Shown here piece after piece: positions 5,103-5,283 of a stretch of DNA of 5,283 nucleotides (the stretch's first letter is position 1; every line of letters starts with the position of its first letter). Both the position numbers and the translations under genes were made by a program. Source of the DNA: Nitrospinales bacterium (GTDB taxonomy: Bacteria > Nitrospinota_A > UBA7883 > JACRGQ01); assembly GCA_023248615.1 (NCBI GenBank), contig JAHFEI010000163.1, positions 1 through 5,283 on the forward strand, written 5' to 3'. The notes below the pieces were generated by a model, which ran no database searches, had not been told where the DNA came from, and was given only the letters and a program-made list of their open reading frames with translations.

Positions 5103-5118
5103 GGATAAAAGCGGGCTA
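5103..5118. repeat. Right arm of split inverted repeat
   Basis: GGATAAAAGCGGGCTA matches the reverse complement of 4496-4510 except for one extra A. It includes the TAG stop codon of the permease (5116-5118). ATCC immediately to its left makes a local ATCCGGAT palindrome (5099-5106). Confidence 0.75.
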
Positions 5119-5283
5119 TTCGATGGTGCGGCGGAAGCGGAGGACCGCGAGGGTGAAAACCGAAACCCCTATCGCCACCAGCGCCAGCACCTGCGGCCAG
5201 AGCACGTCGAGGCCGGTTCCCTTGAGGAAAATGCCCCGGATGATTTCGAGGAAGTAGCGGACCGGCACCAGATAGGTGATTTT
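5116..5283 (-). CDS. ABC-2 type transporter permease, C-terminal end (partial)
   Basis: Only the last 55 residues and the TAG stop are in the window; the gene begins beyond the right edge. The minus-strand frame reads ITYLVPVRYFLEIIRGIFLK, then GTGLDVLWPQ, then a hydrophobic span of about 20 residues (VLALVAIGVSVFTLAVL) and a basic tail RFRRTIE. The pattern P-hydrophobic-RYF-x-x-I-x-R-G-hydrophobic-FLKG-x-G followed by a final membrane helix is typical of the C-terminus of YhhJ/YbhS/YbhR-type ABC-2 permeases, inner-membrane exporters of drugs or lipophilic substrates that usually pair with an ATPase and a membrane-fusion protein. Those partners would lie upstream, outside the window. The substrate cannot be told. 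The C-terminus looks natural in length, so the adjacent block has not clearly truncated it, even though the inverted repeat starts at its stop codon. Confidence 0.85.
   Translation of the reverse strand, partial: KITYLVPVRYFLEIIRGIFLKGTGLDVLWPQVLALVAIGVSVFTLAVLRFRRTIE

Overview
The window comes from a Gram-negative bacterium: it encodes a TonB-dependent outer-membrane receptor and a lipoprotein with a type II signal peptide. The phylum cannot be fixed from this sequence. Every gene I can support reads on the minus strand, so the window is best read from its right end to its left end.

Right to left: (1) The last 55 codons of an ABC-2 type transporter permease (5116-5283) enter from beyond the window. 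(2) A compact block (about 4511-5098) holds a DUF559 gene, a small Vsr-like PD-(D/E)XK nuclease, between two nearly identical 73-bp direct repeats, each able to fold into three consecutive hairpins. A 15/16-bp inverted repeat brackets the block, and the tetramer ATCC sits at both junctions, as if the block had landed in the middle of an intergenic palindrome. (3) A two-gene base-excision-repair unit follows: an endonuclease III-related (COG2231/MagIII-like) glycosylase (3781-4485) and a Tag-type 3-methyladenine DNA glycosylase (3188-3778), 2 nt apart. Both families can act on alkylated purines. (4) Directly downstream of tag is a decayed second copy of the 3' end of the COG2231 gene (115 bp, about 87% identical, offset exactly 800 bp), so tag is flanked by direct repeats of its neighbour's C-terminal coding region. 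(5) After an intergenic stretch, a strong sigma70-like promoter (TTGACT, 16 bp, TATAAC) drives a TonB-dependent receptor (689-2743), a small secreted lipoprotein (175-657) and probably the N-terminus of a GAF-type sensor protein cut by the left edge (1-102).

The receptor, lipoprotein and possible sensor look like an outer-membrane uptake or sensing operon with unknown ligand. The glycosylase pair looks like an alkylation-repair operon. The most unusual parts are the repeat-bracketed nuclease block between permease and glycosylase, and the duplicated glycosylase tail around tag. I saw no tRNA, rRNA, CRISPR array, integrase or recognisable transposase.
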